Positions 23,005 through 36,060 of a DNA stretch of 64,000 bases are shown piece by piece. Numbering within the stretch: the first letter of the stretch is position 1; the number at the start of each line of letters is the position of its first letter. Origin of the DNA: Sepiola atlantica. Its lineage: Eukaryota > Mollusca > Cephalopoda > Sepiida > Sepiolidae. The position numbers were made by a program, and so were the translations under genes. The notes under the pieces were generated by a model, which saw nothing but the letters and a program-made list of their open reading frames with translations, was not told where the DNA came from and did no database searches. The stretch is taken from positions 9,464,991-9,528,990 of the forward strand of contig OY744520.1 of the NCBI GenBank assembly GCA_963556195.1, in the 5' to 3' direction.

Positions 23005-26000
23005 TTTAATATAATTTAATTATTTAATTATTTTACTTTTTCATATAATTTAATTATTTAATTATTTTACTTTTGAATATAATTTAATTATTAAATTATT
23101 TTGCTTTTTAATATAATTTAATTATTTAATTATTTTACTTTTTAATATAATTTAATAATTTAATTATTTTATTTTTTAATATGATTTAATAATTTAATTA
23201 TTTTACTTTTTAATATAATTTAATTATTTAATTATTTTACTTTTTAATATTATTTAAGTATTTAATTATTTTACTTTTTAAAAATAATTTAATTATTTAA
23301 TTATTTTACTTTTTAATATAATTTAATAATTTAATTATTTTACTTTTTGATATAATTTGATTATTTAATCATTTTACTTTTTAATATAATTTAATTATTT
23401 TACTTTTTAATATAATTTAATTATTTAATTATTTTACTTTTTAATATGATTTAATTATTTAATTATTTTACTTTTTAATATAATTTTATTATTTAATTAT
23501 TTTATTTTTTAATAAAATTTAATTATTTAATTATTTTACTTTTTAATATAATATAATTATTTAATTATTTTACTTTTTAATATAATTTAATTATTTAATT
23601 ATTTTACTTTTTAATATAATTTAATTATTTAATTATTTTACTTTTTAATATAATTTAATTATTTTATTATTTTACTTTTTAATATAATTTAATTATTAAA
23701 TTATTTTACTTTTTAATATAATTTAATTATTTTACTTTTTAATATAATATAATTATTTAATTATTTTACTTTTTAATATAATTTTATTATTTAATTATTT
23801 TACTTTTTAATATAATTTAATTATTTAATTATTTTACTTTTACATATAATTTAATTATTTAATAATTTTACTTTTTAATATAATTTAATTATTTAATTAT
23901 TTTACTTTTGAATATAATTAAAATTATTAAATTATTTTACTTTTTAATATAATTCAATTATTTAATTATTTTACTTTTTAATATAATTTAATTATTTTAC
24001 TTTTTAATATAATTTAATTATTTAATTATTTTACTTTTTAATATAATTTAATTATTAAATTATTTTGCTTTTTAATATAATTTAATTATTTAATTATTTT
24101 ACTTTTAAATATAATTTAATAATTTAATTATTTTACTTTTTAATATAATTTAATAATTTAATTATTTTACTTTTTAATGTAATTTAATTATTTAATTATT
24201 TTACTTTTTAATATGATTTAATTATTTAATTATTTTACTTTTTCATATAATTTAATTATTTAATTATTTTACTTTTTAATATAATTTAATTATTTTACTT
24301 TTTAATATGATTTAGTTATTTAATTATTTTACTTTTTAATATAATTTAATTATTCAATTATTTTACTTTTTAATATAATTTAATTATTTAATTATTTTAC
24401 TTATTAATATGATTAAATTATTTAATTATTTTACTTTTTAAAATAATTTAATTATTTAATTATTTTACTTTTTAATATAATTTAATTATTTAATTATTTT
24501 ACTTTTTAATATAATTTAATTATTTAATTATTTAATTATTTTACTTTTTAATATAATTTAATTATTTAATTATTTTACTTTTTAATATAATTTAATTATT
24601 TTATTATTTTACTTTTTAATATAATTTTATGATTAAATTATTTTACTTTTTAATATAATTTCATTATTTAATTATTTTACTTTTTAATATAATTTAATTC
24701 TTTAATTATTTTACTTTTGAATATAATTTAATTATTTAATTATTTTACTTTTTAATATAATTTAATAATTTAATTATTTTACTTTTTAATATGATTTAAT
24801 AATTTAATTATTTTACTTTTTAATATAATTTAATTATTTAATTATTTTACTTTTTAATATAAGTTAATTATTAAATTATTTTACTTTTTAATATAATTTA
24901 ATTATTTTACTTTTTAATATAATTTAATTATTTAATTATTTTACTTTTTAATATAATTTAATTATTTAATTATTTTATTTTTTATATAATTTAATTATTT
25001 AATTATTTTACTTTTGAATATAATTTAATTATTTAATTATTTTACTTTTTAATATAATTTAATTATTTAATTATTTTACTTTTGAATATAATTTAATTAT
25101 TAAATTATTTTACTTTTTAATATAATTCAATTATTTAATTATTTTACTTTTTAATATAATTTAATTATTTTACTTTTTAATATAATTTAATTATTTAATT
25201 ATTTTACTTTTTAATATAATTTAATTATTCAATTATTTTACTTTTTAATATAATTTAATTATTTTACTTTTTAATATAATTTAATGATTAAATTATTTTA
25301 CTTTTTAATATAATTTAATTATTCAATTATTTTACTTTTTAATATAATTTAATTATTCAATTATTTTACTTTTGAATATAATTTAATTATTAAATCATTT
25401 TGCTTTTTAATATAATTTAATTATTTAATTATTTTACTTTTTAATATAATTTAATTATTTAATTATTTTACTTTTTAATATAATTTAATAATTTAATTAT
25501 TTTACTTTTTAATGTAATTTAATTATTTAATTATTTTACTTTTTTATATGATTTAATTATTTAATTATTTTACTTTTTCATATAATTTAATTATTTAATT
25601 ATTTTACTTTTTAATATAATTTAATTATTTTACTTTTTAATATGATTTAATTATTTAATTATTTTACTTTTTAATATAATTTAATTATTTAATTATTTTA
25701 CTTTTTAATATAATTTAATTATTTAATTATTTTACTTATTAATATGATTTAATAATTTAATTATTTTACTTTTTAATATAATTTAATTATTTAATTATTT
25801 TACTTTTTAATATAATTTAATTATTTAATTATTTTACTTTTTTATATAATTTAATTATTTAATTATTTTCCTTTTTATATAATTTAATTATTTAATTATT
25901 TTACTTTTTAATATAATTTAATTATTTAATTATTTTACTTTTTAATATAATTTTATAGTTAAATTATTTTACTTTTTCATATAATTTCATTATTTAATTA

Positions 26001-28405
26001 TTTTACTTTTTAATATAATTTAATTATTTAATTATTTTACTTTTGAATATAATTTAATTATTTAATTATTTTCCTTTTTATATAATTTAATTATTTAATT
26101 ATTTTACTTTTTAATATAATTTAATTATTTAATTATTTTACTTTTTAATATAATTTAATTATTTAATTATTTTACTTTTTAATATAATTTAATTATTTAA
26201 TTATTTTATTTTTTAATAAAATTTAATTATTTAATTATTTTACTTTTTAATATAATTTAATTATTTAATTATTTTACTTTTGAATATAATTTAATTATTT
26301 ACATATTTTCCTTTTTATATAATTTAATTATTTAATTATTTTACTTTTTAATATAATTTAATTATTTAATTATTTTACTTTTTAATATAATTTAATTATT
26401 TAATTATTTTACTTTTTAATATAATTTTATTATTTAATTATTTTATTTTTTAATAAAATTTAATTATTTAATTATTTTACTTTTTAATATAATATAATTA
26501 TTTAATTATTTTACTTTTTAATATAATTTAATTATTTAATTATTTTACTTTTTAATATAATTTAATTATTTAATTATTTTACTTTTTAATATAATTTAAT
26601 TATTTTATTATTTTACTTTTTAATATAATTTAATTATTTTATTATTTTACTTTTGAATATAATTTAATTATTAAATCATTTTGCTTTTTAATATAATTTA
26701 ATTATTTAATTATTTTACTTTTTAATATAATTTAATTATTTTACTTTTTAATATAATTTAATTATTTAATTATTTTACTTTTTAATATAATTTAATTCTT
26801 TAATTATTTTATTTTTTAATATAATTTAATTATTTAATTATTTTACTTTTGAATATAATTTAATTATTTAATTATTTTACTTTTTAATATAATTTATATA
26901 TTTAATTATTTTACTTTTGAATATAATTTAATTATTAAATTATTTTACTTTTTAATATAATTCAATTATTTAATTATTTTACTTTTTAATATAAGTTAAT
27001 TATTTTACTTTTTAATATAATTTAATTATTTAATTATTTTACTTTTTAATATAATTTAATTATTCAATTATTTTACTTTTTAATATAATTTAATTATTTT
27101 ACTTTTTAATATAATTTAATGATTAAATTATTTTACTTTTTAATATAATTTAATTATTCAATTATTTTACTTTTTAATATAATTGAATTATTTAATTATT
27201 TTACTTTTGAATATAATTTAATAATTTAATTATTTTGCTTTTTAATATAATTTAATTATTTAATTATTTTACTTTTTAATATAATTTAATAATTTAATTA
27301 TTTTACTTTTTAATATAATTTAATAATTTAATTATTTTACTTTTTAATGTAATTTAATTATTTAATTATTTTACTTTTTTATATGATTTAATTATTTAAT
27401 TATTTTACTTTTTCATATAATTTAATTATTTAATTATTTTACTTTTTAATATAATTTAATTATTTTACTTTTTAATATGATTTAATTATTTAATTATTTT
27501 ACTTTTTAATATAATTTAATTATTTAATTATTTTACTTTTTAATATAATTTAATTATTTAATTATTTTACTTATTAATATGATTTAATAATTTAATTATT
27601 TTACTTTTACATATAATTTAATTATTTAATTATTTTACTTTTTAATATAATTTAATTATTTAATTATTTTACTTTTTTATATAATTTAATTATTTAATTA
27701 TTTTACTTTTTATATAATTTAATTATTTAATTATTTTACTTTTTAATATAATTTAATTATTTAATTATTTTACTTTTTAATATAATTTTATAATTTAATT
27801 ATTTTACTTTTTCATATAATTTCATTATTTAATTATTTTACTTTTTAATATAATTTAATTATTTAATTATTTTACTTTTGAATATAATTTGATTATTTTA
27901 TTATTTTCCTTTTTATATAATTTAATTATTTAATTATTTTACTTTTTAATATAATTTAATTATTTAATTATTTTACTTTTGAATATAATTTAATTATTTA
28001 ATTATTTTCCTTTTTATATAATTTAATTATTTAATTATTTTACTTTTTAATATAATTTTATTATTTAATTATTTTACTTTTTAATATAATTTAATTATTT
28101 AATTATTTTACTTTTTAATATAATTTTATTATTTAATTATTTTATTTTTTAATAAAATTTAATTATTTAATTATTTTACTTTTTAATATAATATAATTAT
28201 TTAATTATTTTACTTTTTAATATAATTTAATTATTTAATTATTTTACTTTTTAATATAATTTAATTATTTAATTATTTTACTTTTTAATATAATTTAATT
28301 ATTTTATTATTTTACTTTTTAATATAATTTAATTATTTTATTATTTTACTTTTTAATATAATTTAATTATTCAATTATTTTACTTTTTAATATAATTTAA
28401 TAGAT
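23005..28405. repeat. 35-bp AT-only-like satellite array, about 155 units, copy A
   Basis: About 5.4 kb of a 35-bp unit (TAATATAATTTAATTATTTA plus ATTATTTTACTTTTT), with shorter units lacking one TTTAA block interspersed. Variant units (AATGTAATTT, TATATGATTT, TTCATATAAT) recur in the same order near 24.18, 25.51 and 27.35 kb, indicating block duplications of about 1.3-1.8 kb. In copy B the same place (41605-41640) has a single unit. Lies in intron 1 of the galaxin-like gene. Confidence 0.95.
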
Positions 28406-28953
28406 TTTGCTATAATTAGTTTTTATATAATAATAAAAATATGACACGATTTCATTTTTATGGTTTAAAATGTATTTACGAAACTCAACATATTAAAAAA
28501 TAGGTTAACATTTTCAAAAGATTTTCAATACTTTTACTATTAATAATACAGGCAAAATTAAGGTGAATTATTTTAATTTTACCAATTTAAAATTTAAAAA
28601 AATTCAATGGCTGGTTTAAGATAAAACAACTTCCGAAAACTAAGTCTAACAAACAATGTTTGTCTGGATATTTATATATGCATTGTTATCAAAATGTAAT
28701 ATTCCTATGCTACGTCTTTCGGAAACCCTGGGTAAGAATACTATCTTATTCAAGGTTTAAGTAAATCAGCAATTTTGATTGCGATAAGAAGTGCCTTGAG
28801 GTTTTGTTCAGAAATCTAATCTCAATTATATCAATTAATACACCATTAAGTAGACTGGAAGTTTTTCTTAGACGTTATTCTTGGTTTTCATTTCAAATTT
28901 TGTATTTTAATGTGATTTTTTGTTAATATACTGTTATATTTATTTACTTGCAG

Positions 28954-29288
28954 ATGGATGTTCAAATGTTAAAAGCGGGGAGCTGTGTTGTGGTGGCAAA
29001 GTTGTCAGAAAGAAAGGACATCAGACAAAATGCTGTGGTACAGAATCCTACAATTCCCTATTTTTTATGTGTTGCGAAGGTCAGATCAATAAAAAGTTGG
29101 GAGTTAATCAACAATGCTGTGGCACTATTACCTACAGCAATCCTATAGCAATTTGTTGTTGTGGTACACTCTACCGTCGTATAGGATTATTTTCCAAATG
29201 CTGTGGCAACATTGTCTACAAAGCCGATAAGCATATGTGTTGTAATAATGAACTAAGGGTACGATCAAAATGTAGTATTTATGGGTGA
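28954..29288 (+). CDS. galaxin-like gene, copy A, exon 2 (secreted Cys-rich protein)
   Basis: A TTTACTTGCAG acceptor at 28953 opens the exon in phase 1; it runs to TGA at 29286-29288. The product part begins GCSNVKSGELCCGGKVV and contains seven clusters of paired or triple cysteines (LCC, KCC, MCC, QCC, ICCC, KCC, MCC) spaced by Gly/Tyr-rich segments such as CCGTESYN and CCGNIVYKA; 17 cysteines in about 111 residues. This di-cysteine repeat is the hallmark of galaxins, first known from coral skeleton matrix and also reported as secreted effector-like proteins in squid. Joined to exon 1 it gives a 138-residue secreted protein. The 5' extension of the open frame (28920-28953) is intron. A poly(A) signal follows at 29397. 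Function here (mineral matrix, mucus, antimicrobial or other) is not shown by the sequence. Confidence 0.8.
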
Positions 29289-29396
29289 CATGTTTTTATC
29301 GAGGAATCAAATTTGATTCATTTCAACAATTAATGTTATTCCCATTAAATGATATTATTACTTATTTTGTTTTCAATGCTTGTAATTTTAATATTC

Positions 29397-29402
29397 AATA
29401 AA
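29397..29402 (+). terminator. AATAAA poly(A) signal of galaxin-like gene A
   Basis: AATAAA 109 bases after the stop. Copy B has the same signal at 40147-40152 on the reverse strand. Confidence 0.6.
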
Positions 29403-29444
29403 CTGATCTGCAATTCAATTGGGATGTTGTTTTCTCATTATATT

Positions 29445-29647
29445 TGTTACACCGGCCGTTCTTACACAGGAGAAACAACACCGGTTGTCACTATAAATAG
29501 TGCGAGACACCAGAAGACAAAGCACAGTCTTGTAACTGTCTAGCCAAGTGCTAGTCACTTTCTTACTTTGTTAATACACTTGTTAAACCAACCCTCGACT
29601 TGACTTCCTTTATTTATTATTTACTGTGGAACAACTTCACAACAGAA
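29445..29647 (+). mobile_element. 203-bp solo-LTR-like insertion present only in copy A
   Basis: Starts TGTTACACCGG and ends CACAACAGAA, with perfect 5-bp duplications ATATT at 29440-29444 and 29648-29652. Copy B has the uninterrupted site (one ATATT, near 40100). It contains a TATAAATA box. Five-base duplications and the TG start suggest a solo LTR, though the end is not the usual CA. Confidence 0.65.
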
Positions 29648-30239
29648 ATATTCAAAAACTATAAAAAATAGATTGAAGTACATCACAAATATGGATACTC
29701 GTTATCTAAATGGATTTTGAAAGCCATATTTAACGCAACAGTTTTGTTTAGAACATCCAAACACATGCTTCTTCTGTGAATGTTTTTGAGAAAGTCTCTC
29801 CAGCCCTGACCCAACTTATTTCGAATATCACCACATTTTCCGTATGTCCAATGCTCATACTAACCATGACTCTAAACTCTAGCCAACCACTGGTAAGTGC
29901 ACGACCGTGTATCGTATTCAAATAAATTTAGATAAGTCATAACGATAGATATAATCATAACACCAAATATACTTAGTATTATTATTGGTGAAATTTGCCT
30001 CATCTCAACAATGAACTCGTACAGTAAGTAGAAGTTAATCACTGATATGAATACTCGATATTGGAACGGACTTTTTAAACTAATATTTAATGCAGTTGTT
30101 TTGTTTAGAACTTGGGTACGAATGCTTTTTTAGTAAATGTTTTTTAATAAATGTCTCCATGTTTGACCAAACTTATTTAGAATATAACATCCTCCTCTTG
30201 TACGTTAAATCCGTATATATGTGAGAAAGAGTTAGTACG

Positions 30240-30423
30240 CGAGTGTGTATGCGGGGAGTTGTATATAAGTACAATTGAGAACGATGAGAAGAAGAGTTAG
30301 CCATGATCTAGGTTTATGTTTTGGTCGGTCAAGATAATTTTACTTATTAAGAGGCATGGAATTAAGAAACCTTTTCGTTGTCTGATGGTGTTGGAGGCTG
30401 TGATTACTGCTGTTTCCACATAC
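30240..30423 (-). pseudogene. PLE GIY-YIG tail, copy A
   Basis: The reverse-strand translation resembles the C-terminus of the nuclease at 14608-14740 (ITAS..I.QRKGF and SKIILT pieces), including the same stop context (ACCATGATC versus GCCATGATC). Truncated at a (TA)n tract. The inverse copy is at 39345-39520 in copy B. Confidence 0.6.
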
Positions 30424-30440
30424 ATATATATATATATACA

Positions 30441-30789
30441 GGGTGATTCATAAGTCACTTCACAGCTATTTGAAATGTCATTTACAATTGAAGAGCGAAT
30501 TTTTATTGTTATTCATGTGGCCAAATTTGATGAATCTCCCATACTTGTTGAAAGGCAATGGAAACGTGATGTGAACAGAAAGCCTCCTTCGCACAACACC
30601 ATAATCAATCAAATATGCTACAAAAAGTCGTACATTCCTTGCAAAAAAGAATGGAGCTATGCATGCAGAACGATGGTGGAAATTTTGAAAATTTGCTGTA
30701 ATTCAAAACTCCTATAAATGAATTTGTTGAATAAACTTTCTGTTTTGTATTACCGTATTTTTTAACTTTAGAATTTCAAAAATAAATAG

Positions 30790-30790
<1 letters not shown>
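30441..30790 (+). mobile_element. short mariner/Tc-like transposon remnant, only in copy A
   Basis: Begins CAGGGTGATTCATAAGTC next to a TA-rich site. An open frame at 30475-30717 starts MSFTIEERIFIVIHVAKF and has RKPPSHNTIINQI, the N-terminal helix-turn-helix pattern of a transposase group common in invertebrates. The catalytic domain is missing (the frame ends after about 80 codons, followed at once by a 3' AATAAA-rich end). Copy B lacks it at the equivalent position (39300). Confidence 0.6.
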
Positions 30791-30841
<51 letters not shown>

Positions 30842-30889
30842 AATATATATATATGTATATTCATTCACATACTCATGAATCACCCACTA

Positions 30890-31720
30890 TGAATCAAAAC
30901 TACTCAACCACAAATAAGAGCCTTACCAATTAACACAATCTACACATCTTCACAAATATTTAGATATTTAAATCCCTTTTGCCCTGAATTTAATCTCAAA
31001 CCATAAACACATCTTGACCGAAACTACATTTTACTTATCTCTCCCCAAAATGAAAATCATTTTCTTCTTTTTCTTTTCTTTTTCTTTATTGTCATGTTCA
31101 CAGCACACTTCAACACATTCTTTTAAACTCACTTATATTCACATATTCCTGACATAGCCAGCTGGTCAATACTCTTACCCTCCAAAAATTTCACACCTGA
31201 CCACAGCAATATCTCCCCTCTCCCTTCTCATTTATCTCACCCTTTCAACTAATTCTTTCATACTCTTACCCACCCCCACCCATTTCAAGTTATCTTAATT
31301 TCTTCAAATCTTTTTTCTAAAACTATGATACCACCTAAATACCAAACACACACAGTTCCACTTCCCTCCTCGTTCCACGGCCCCTCAAAATCCATGCCAC
31401 ACCTCACCACGACAAAAACCTCAGCCCTCCTTTCCTCTCTCCCACCCATAGGCAAATTCACTAACACTCTCACCCCTCCTTTTTTACTGCTGCCTTAATA
31501 TTACCCACCTAAAGCTTTCCATATTCATTTTACTCTTTGCCATATTTTACTTCTTGCAGTCTGGACCCTCATCCAACGCTCTTAGTAGCCACAGCTACTA
31601 CTTTTCCTTACCAACCCATCATGTCAACCCAATATTTCGATGTACTTGCATGACATTTTTCTTAAAATTATTATCCTCAGGAAGTCTTACACTAAAGACG
31701 AAACGTTGATGAATATATAT
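30890..31720 (+). repeat. PLE terminal repeat, copy A, with broken hammerhead-like motif
   Basis: C-rich sequence homologous to 38405-39260 (reversed, copy B) and to 15335-15760. At 31676-31710 the hammerhead-like core reads CTCAGGA, so the invariant G of CTGANGA is lost, while GTCTT/AAGAC and GAAACGTTGATG are kept. Open frames on either strand here are not genes. Confidence 0.65.
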
Positions 31721-31729
31721 TAAAAAATA

Positions 31730-33085
31730 TGTCTTTGTTTTTTTATTTTTAAATCAAATTTTAGAAGTAGAAATTCTTAAAGTTTTAATTGTACGCACGT
31801 TTCGAAACATTTTATAAAGTAGACTGTCGTGAGACAAACACATAGCAGGGTAAGCATTCATGATGGCCTATATCGTTAGATATAGACAAACGCTCTTAAA
31901 AAATAAATAAAACATCGACCATTCCGCAAAAAAAAACAGATATTACAAATAGAGAGAATCAGAAAAAAGAAGAATGACCACCATTTTCAAATGAAGCTTG
32001 TCTCATTGCTTGATGTCTGATGTTTAATTAATTTTACTGAACACAGACAGTCTTTATGTAAAGATATAAGCAATGTGGAATGCTTTCATTCGATCTTTTT
32101 GTCTATTGTCAGTATATTTAATAAAGATTGTTTCGAATTGTACATAAAAACAAATTTGATGCGACTTTTACTTCCGAAACTTGATTTAAATGCAATTTTT
32201 AAATCTATACACTATTATATATTGAGCTCTATTTTATTATATGAGAAATATTGAGCTTCTTTTTTTTGCTGCAAATTTGAATAAAATTCGTCTAGATAGC
32301 TACAAGCAAGATATTTCTAAACGAGTTATACATAACTTATATAAATCTGTTTCTCTCTCATATTAATAAAAATCACTGTAATCTGAGAATATTGATATAA
32401 AAATATGATTAATTTGCTCTCGTCCTGATATTAATCGATGTTTGATAAAACTTTTAATTCTTACTTAGAACAAATATCACTTTACACACTAGAAATAACA
32501 ATTTTAAAAGTTTTTGTTTCACAAATAACATAGAATTTTTAATATGTAAGTTTGTAAACCTATTTTAAGTTTCAATTTGATAGAATGAAAACATCATAAG
32601 TAAAAGATGAAACAAATTCACACCATTTTTACTACATCTGTTACTGATATGCCGAAAGTAAAAGAGGTTTCGTGTCAAATTCAATGTTTGTTTTATTTTT
32701 TAAAAATCAATCTCATTCAAATGTTTCGCGATTACAAAATTACAATTATTATTCATTATATTAACATATTCGGTAATCGGTGAAAGAACATAAGGATAAA
32801 AGCGCATAGTTTTTAGAATGATCAAGATATATATGCACACGTTCATTTGGTTTGAATATTTAAAGCCTGAATGAGTCGTAAACTAAATTGAAATTAAAGT
32901 CACATCCGTTGCTGATATGTCGTAACATGTTTTGGTATATAATTAAAACTTTCATAATTTAACAAAAACTTTAATTGTCGATAAATGTTATTACATTTTA
33001 ATTGTTTTATTCCAATAAAACTATTGAGTGTATTGATAAGATTTAAGTAGTGTCGTTTATATTTAATCTAAAATTTGATAATTAA
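31730..33085. other. AT-rich noncoding end of copy A
   Basis: No genes seen. 31975-32120 is the dispersed repeat shared with 3970-4120. 32870-33085 matches 37880-38100 of copy B in inverse orientation (AACATGTTTTGGTATATAAT / ATTAGATACCAAAACATG-type landmarks); 32120-32860 has no counterpart in B. Confidence 0.6.
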
Positions 33086-33092
33086 AATATTA

Positions 33093-33274
33093 TAAGTCCC
33101 CGAGCTGACATATAGATGGCGCCATTCAACTAAAAATATGCTATTATAATAAGTGTAATAATAAAAATAAGATATACACGACAATACTTAAGTATCTTGT
33201 TTTTATTATTACACTTATTATAATAGCATATTTTTAGTTGAATGGCGCCATCTATATGTCAGCTCGGGGACTTA
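33093..33274. mobile_element. foldback (palindromic) MITE-like element
   Basis: 82-bp arms (33093-33174 and 33193-33274), one mismatch seen, around an 18-base loop. Outer ends read TAAGTCCCCGAGCTGACATA and its inverse. Flanking TA could be the target duplication, as for Tc1/mariner-type MITEs. It sits at the inner edge of copy A. In copy B only the loop and one inner half-arm are recognisable (near 37830-37870). Confidence 0.85.
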
Positions 33275-34199
33275 TTGAGTGATGTGTTGATAATAGCATA
33301 TTTTGTCAGTTGAGTAATCAGTGTACATTTTTTAAGAATCATAAAGAAAGTTGTTCATTGTGACTTTATTGTAAATATTTCAGAAAACCTAAATTAAAAT
33401 GTTGATATCTAAAATAAGAATTAATTCCATTTAAAAAATGACAATTACACCACACCCATCACAATTACAAAATAAAGTGTCTTTCATTTGAAAGGCAATA
33501 TTCTTTAAGATAAATGCTTTTCGACGATTGTTTAATCGATAGGGAAATATTGGAGATGCATATTTGTATCACGCCTCTTATATGAGTGACCACCCGGCTA
33601 AATCAACCAATGGTTGACCGCCCCGTCGCCACGTGATCTGGGAAATTGTAAAATTCGACAGCTAACATATGTATTTTTCAAACGAAATTTGTTAGCAAAT
33701 TTCAATATCACATCAAAAGTAATTTTCTGAAACGAAATCTTTTTTTTATTTTTCTGTATTGTTTTCAAACGGAATTATTGAATTTTCATCAGAATTTTAA
33801 ATAAATGAAACAAGTGAATTGTATCTTCAAATGATTAAGGCGATGAACGCTCTCTAGTGAAAGTGGCGACATGCGAACCATAACACAATATCTAAACAGA
33901 TGTTTTAGCAACGAAAAAGACAAGACGAAAACAAACAATATCCTGTCCGCTGGCCAAAGCTGCTGGTGACACCAAGGATGGTAATACCACCATAGCAAGA
34001 ACCTGTGTTAGCACCCCTTGTTGACGGCTTAGGAATAGAGTATTGTATGAAGGCAAATATTGAAATGAAAATATATCTGATTCTATACGTTTAATTAAAT
34101 TAAAATTTGTCGACAATGTTTTCCATGTTTATCATAATAAAATGAATGCTAAAATGCGAAGATTAAATTTACATTCAGTTAAACATGAGTGTCTTAGAA

Positions 34200-34910
34200 A
34201 TCGTCAAATTTCAAACAGAGAGAGTAAGAGGGGTAGAGAGAAAGAGAGAGAGTAAGAGGGGGAGAGAGAAAGAGAGCGAGGGGTAGAGAAAAGTTCTTGA
34301 CTGAGGTTGTAGCTAGGTGAGCTTTTGTTGTGTATACTTTACTAGACGGACCAGGAATTGGATCTCAGTCGATCACCTACCATGAACATAACAATGCAGT
34401 AGAAAGTGGCTAGCCACATCTGTGTGTGAAAGAGGATGTTGGGAAGATAATTGATCATCCCACTAGATTGTGAAGTCCTTTTTTTACTCTGTCAAGTCAA
34501 GGAAGACTGCTCCGAGCGGCAAACACCCAGATATGGCAGCAGTACTCCATCTTATTTTGTTCCATAGATGTTCCAGGAAAGAAACTTTGTTCATGAAAGT
34601 TCTGTTTGGTTTTTGGGAGAGAGAGAGAGAGAAAGAGAGATGGAAAGAGAGAGATAAAAAGAGAAAGAAAGAGAAGGAGAAAGAGAGAGAGAAAGAAAGA
34701 GGGCGAGAAAGAGAGAGAGAAAGAGATAGAGAAAGAAAGAGAGAGAGAGAAAGAGAGAGAGAAAGGACAGTTCTCTGTGATTGTAGCGAGGCGAGTTCTG
34801 GCTGTGAATGTTTTACTGGTGAGCCATGGATTTGAGTTTAGTAGAGCACCTACCATGAAGATAACGATACAGTGGAGAGAGTCTAGCAACATTTCTGCGT
34901 AGAATAGGCT
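34200..34910. repeat. GA-rich tracts and a diverged 150-bp direct repeat
   Basis: GAGAGA/AAGAGA tracts at 34215-34290 and 34612-34766. Each is followed by a related sequence (AAGTTCT...TTGTAG, ACCTACCATGAA at 34378, CACTAG at 34460; and CAGTTCT...TTGTAG, ACCTACCATGAA at 34848, CACTAG at 34937). This is a tandem duplication of about 470 bp that has diverged. Charged-residue open frames across it are not genes. Confidence 0.7.
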
Positions 34911-35514
34911 TTAGGGAAAGAAGAGATTACCCCTCACTAGTTTTGTTCCTGTATTATCTGAACAAGAGTCTCTCGCGAGAGATTTAGGGCGTAGTTGACA
35001 CTTTATTGTACGGCAACAGATTTTTTCAATTTCTTACAAGTTATTTCGTCCTGAAATGGATAGTTGGTTTGACCTGAAAATTATTCACAAAATTGACAAG
35101 GCTAGGTCCATTGTTGATTGGTTAGAGAAACGGTAATTGATGTGCAACCTGTCTGCATTGAATCGGATTACTTCTGTTATCCCTCTTCGCCGAATTGAGG
35201 GAGCATTCGCGGTTTACAAACACAATGATCATGGAGGTAAAATCCGACGCGGTTCGAATCAATGAAGCACAACTCACAACCTGTATCGATGACAGATTCA
35301 TGGCGCATTAAAGGTTTTAGGCACGTATGTTGATATATTTATATATTTGACGGATTTTGTTCAGCGGTCAATCCTCTTTAGACTATGGGATGGCGTGCTA
35401 GTGTGTGCGTATGTTTCCTGGCCCTGACAAAGGGCACTTACGATCCTTCTCTAGAGTTTCTGTTCTGTCTCTTAAGAGGCGTATGAAGAATGCTTATGAA
35501 GGATGAAGCTGAAA

Positions 35515-35620
35515 TGGGAGAACCAGTCGTTATCGCGCGTATAAACCATCTGCAAATGGTATCATAGAAAGGTTTCATTGGACAGTAAACAAGTTGCTGT
35601 ACGAATGAGTTGTCCTTTTA
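35515..35620 (+). pseudogene. retroelement integrase scrap
   Basis: The frame reads RYRAYKPSANGIIERFHWTV then NKLLYE, which matches the C-terminal end of a retroelement integrase core (the NGxxERFH box with the catalytic Glu). Too short to classify. Upstream 34940-35510 has no frame I can recognise. Confidence 0.4.
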
Positions 35621-36060
35621 TTCTAAGTAGATACTTAACGCGTGCGATTTTCTTTTGTTATTTTTAACTAAGTGGAGGTGTACAAATTAGCCCACTCGGT
35701 GAAATATACCCGTAGATGCATGAACATAGTCAAATTTTATTTATTAGAAAAAAAAGGTTAATTGATATGGTCTTTAAGATATTCAAAGTCTAGACATTTT
35801 ATTTTGTTTCAGCATCAAAATAAAAATGAATTCCCCATTAAAAACTGGTTATATAATGAAATGAATAAATGAAAGACTGGAACGTCGATTGGTCAAATAG
35901 AACAATTTCAGATTACTGAGTAATTCGAAATGGTTACTTTGGGCTTTTCGCCTTTATTATTAAAGTGAGAGAAAAAGACTTAATGAATATTTTTGTAATT
36001 TAAAAAGATTAGAGGTCTTTTTTTTTCATGACAAATGTTAAACATCATCATCAAGTTTTT

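Noticed and set aside
22749..23009. 86-codon frame next to the 35-bp array as an extra exon of the galaxin-like gene
   Set aside because: The equivalent in copy B has an in-frame stop, the frame runs into the satellite, and a diverged duplicate at 28680-28830 is not open.
29349..29543. 64-codon frame after the galaxin exon
   Set aside because: It spans the junction of the 203-bp insertion and is not present in copy B.
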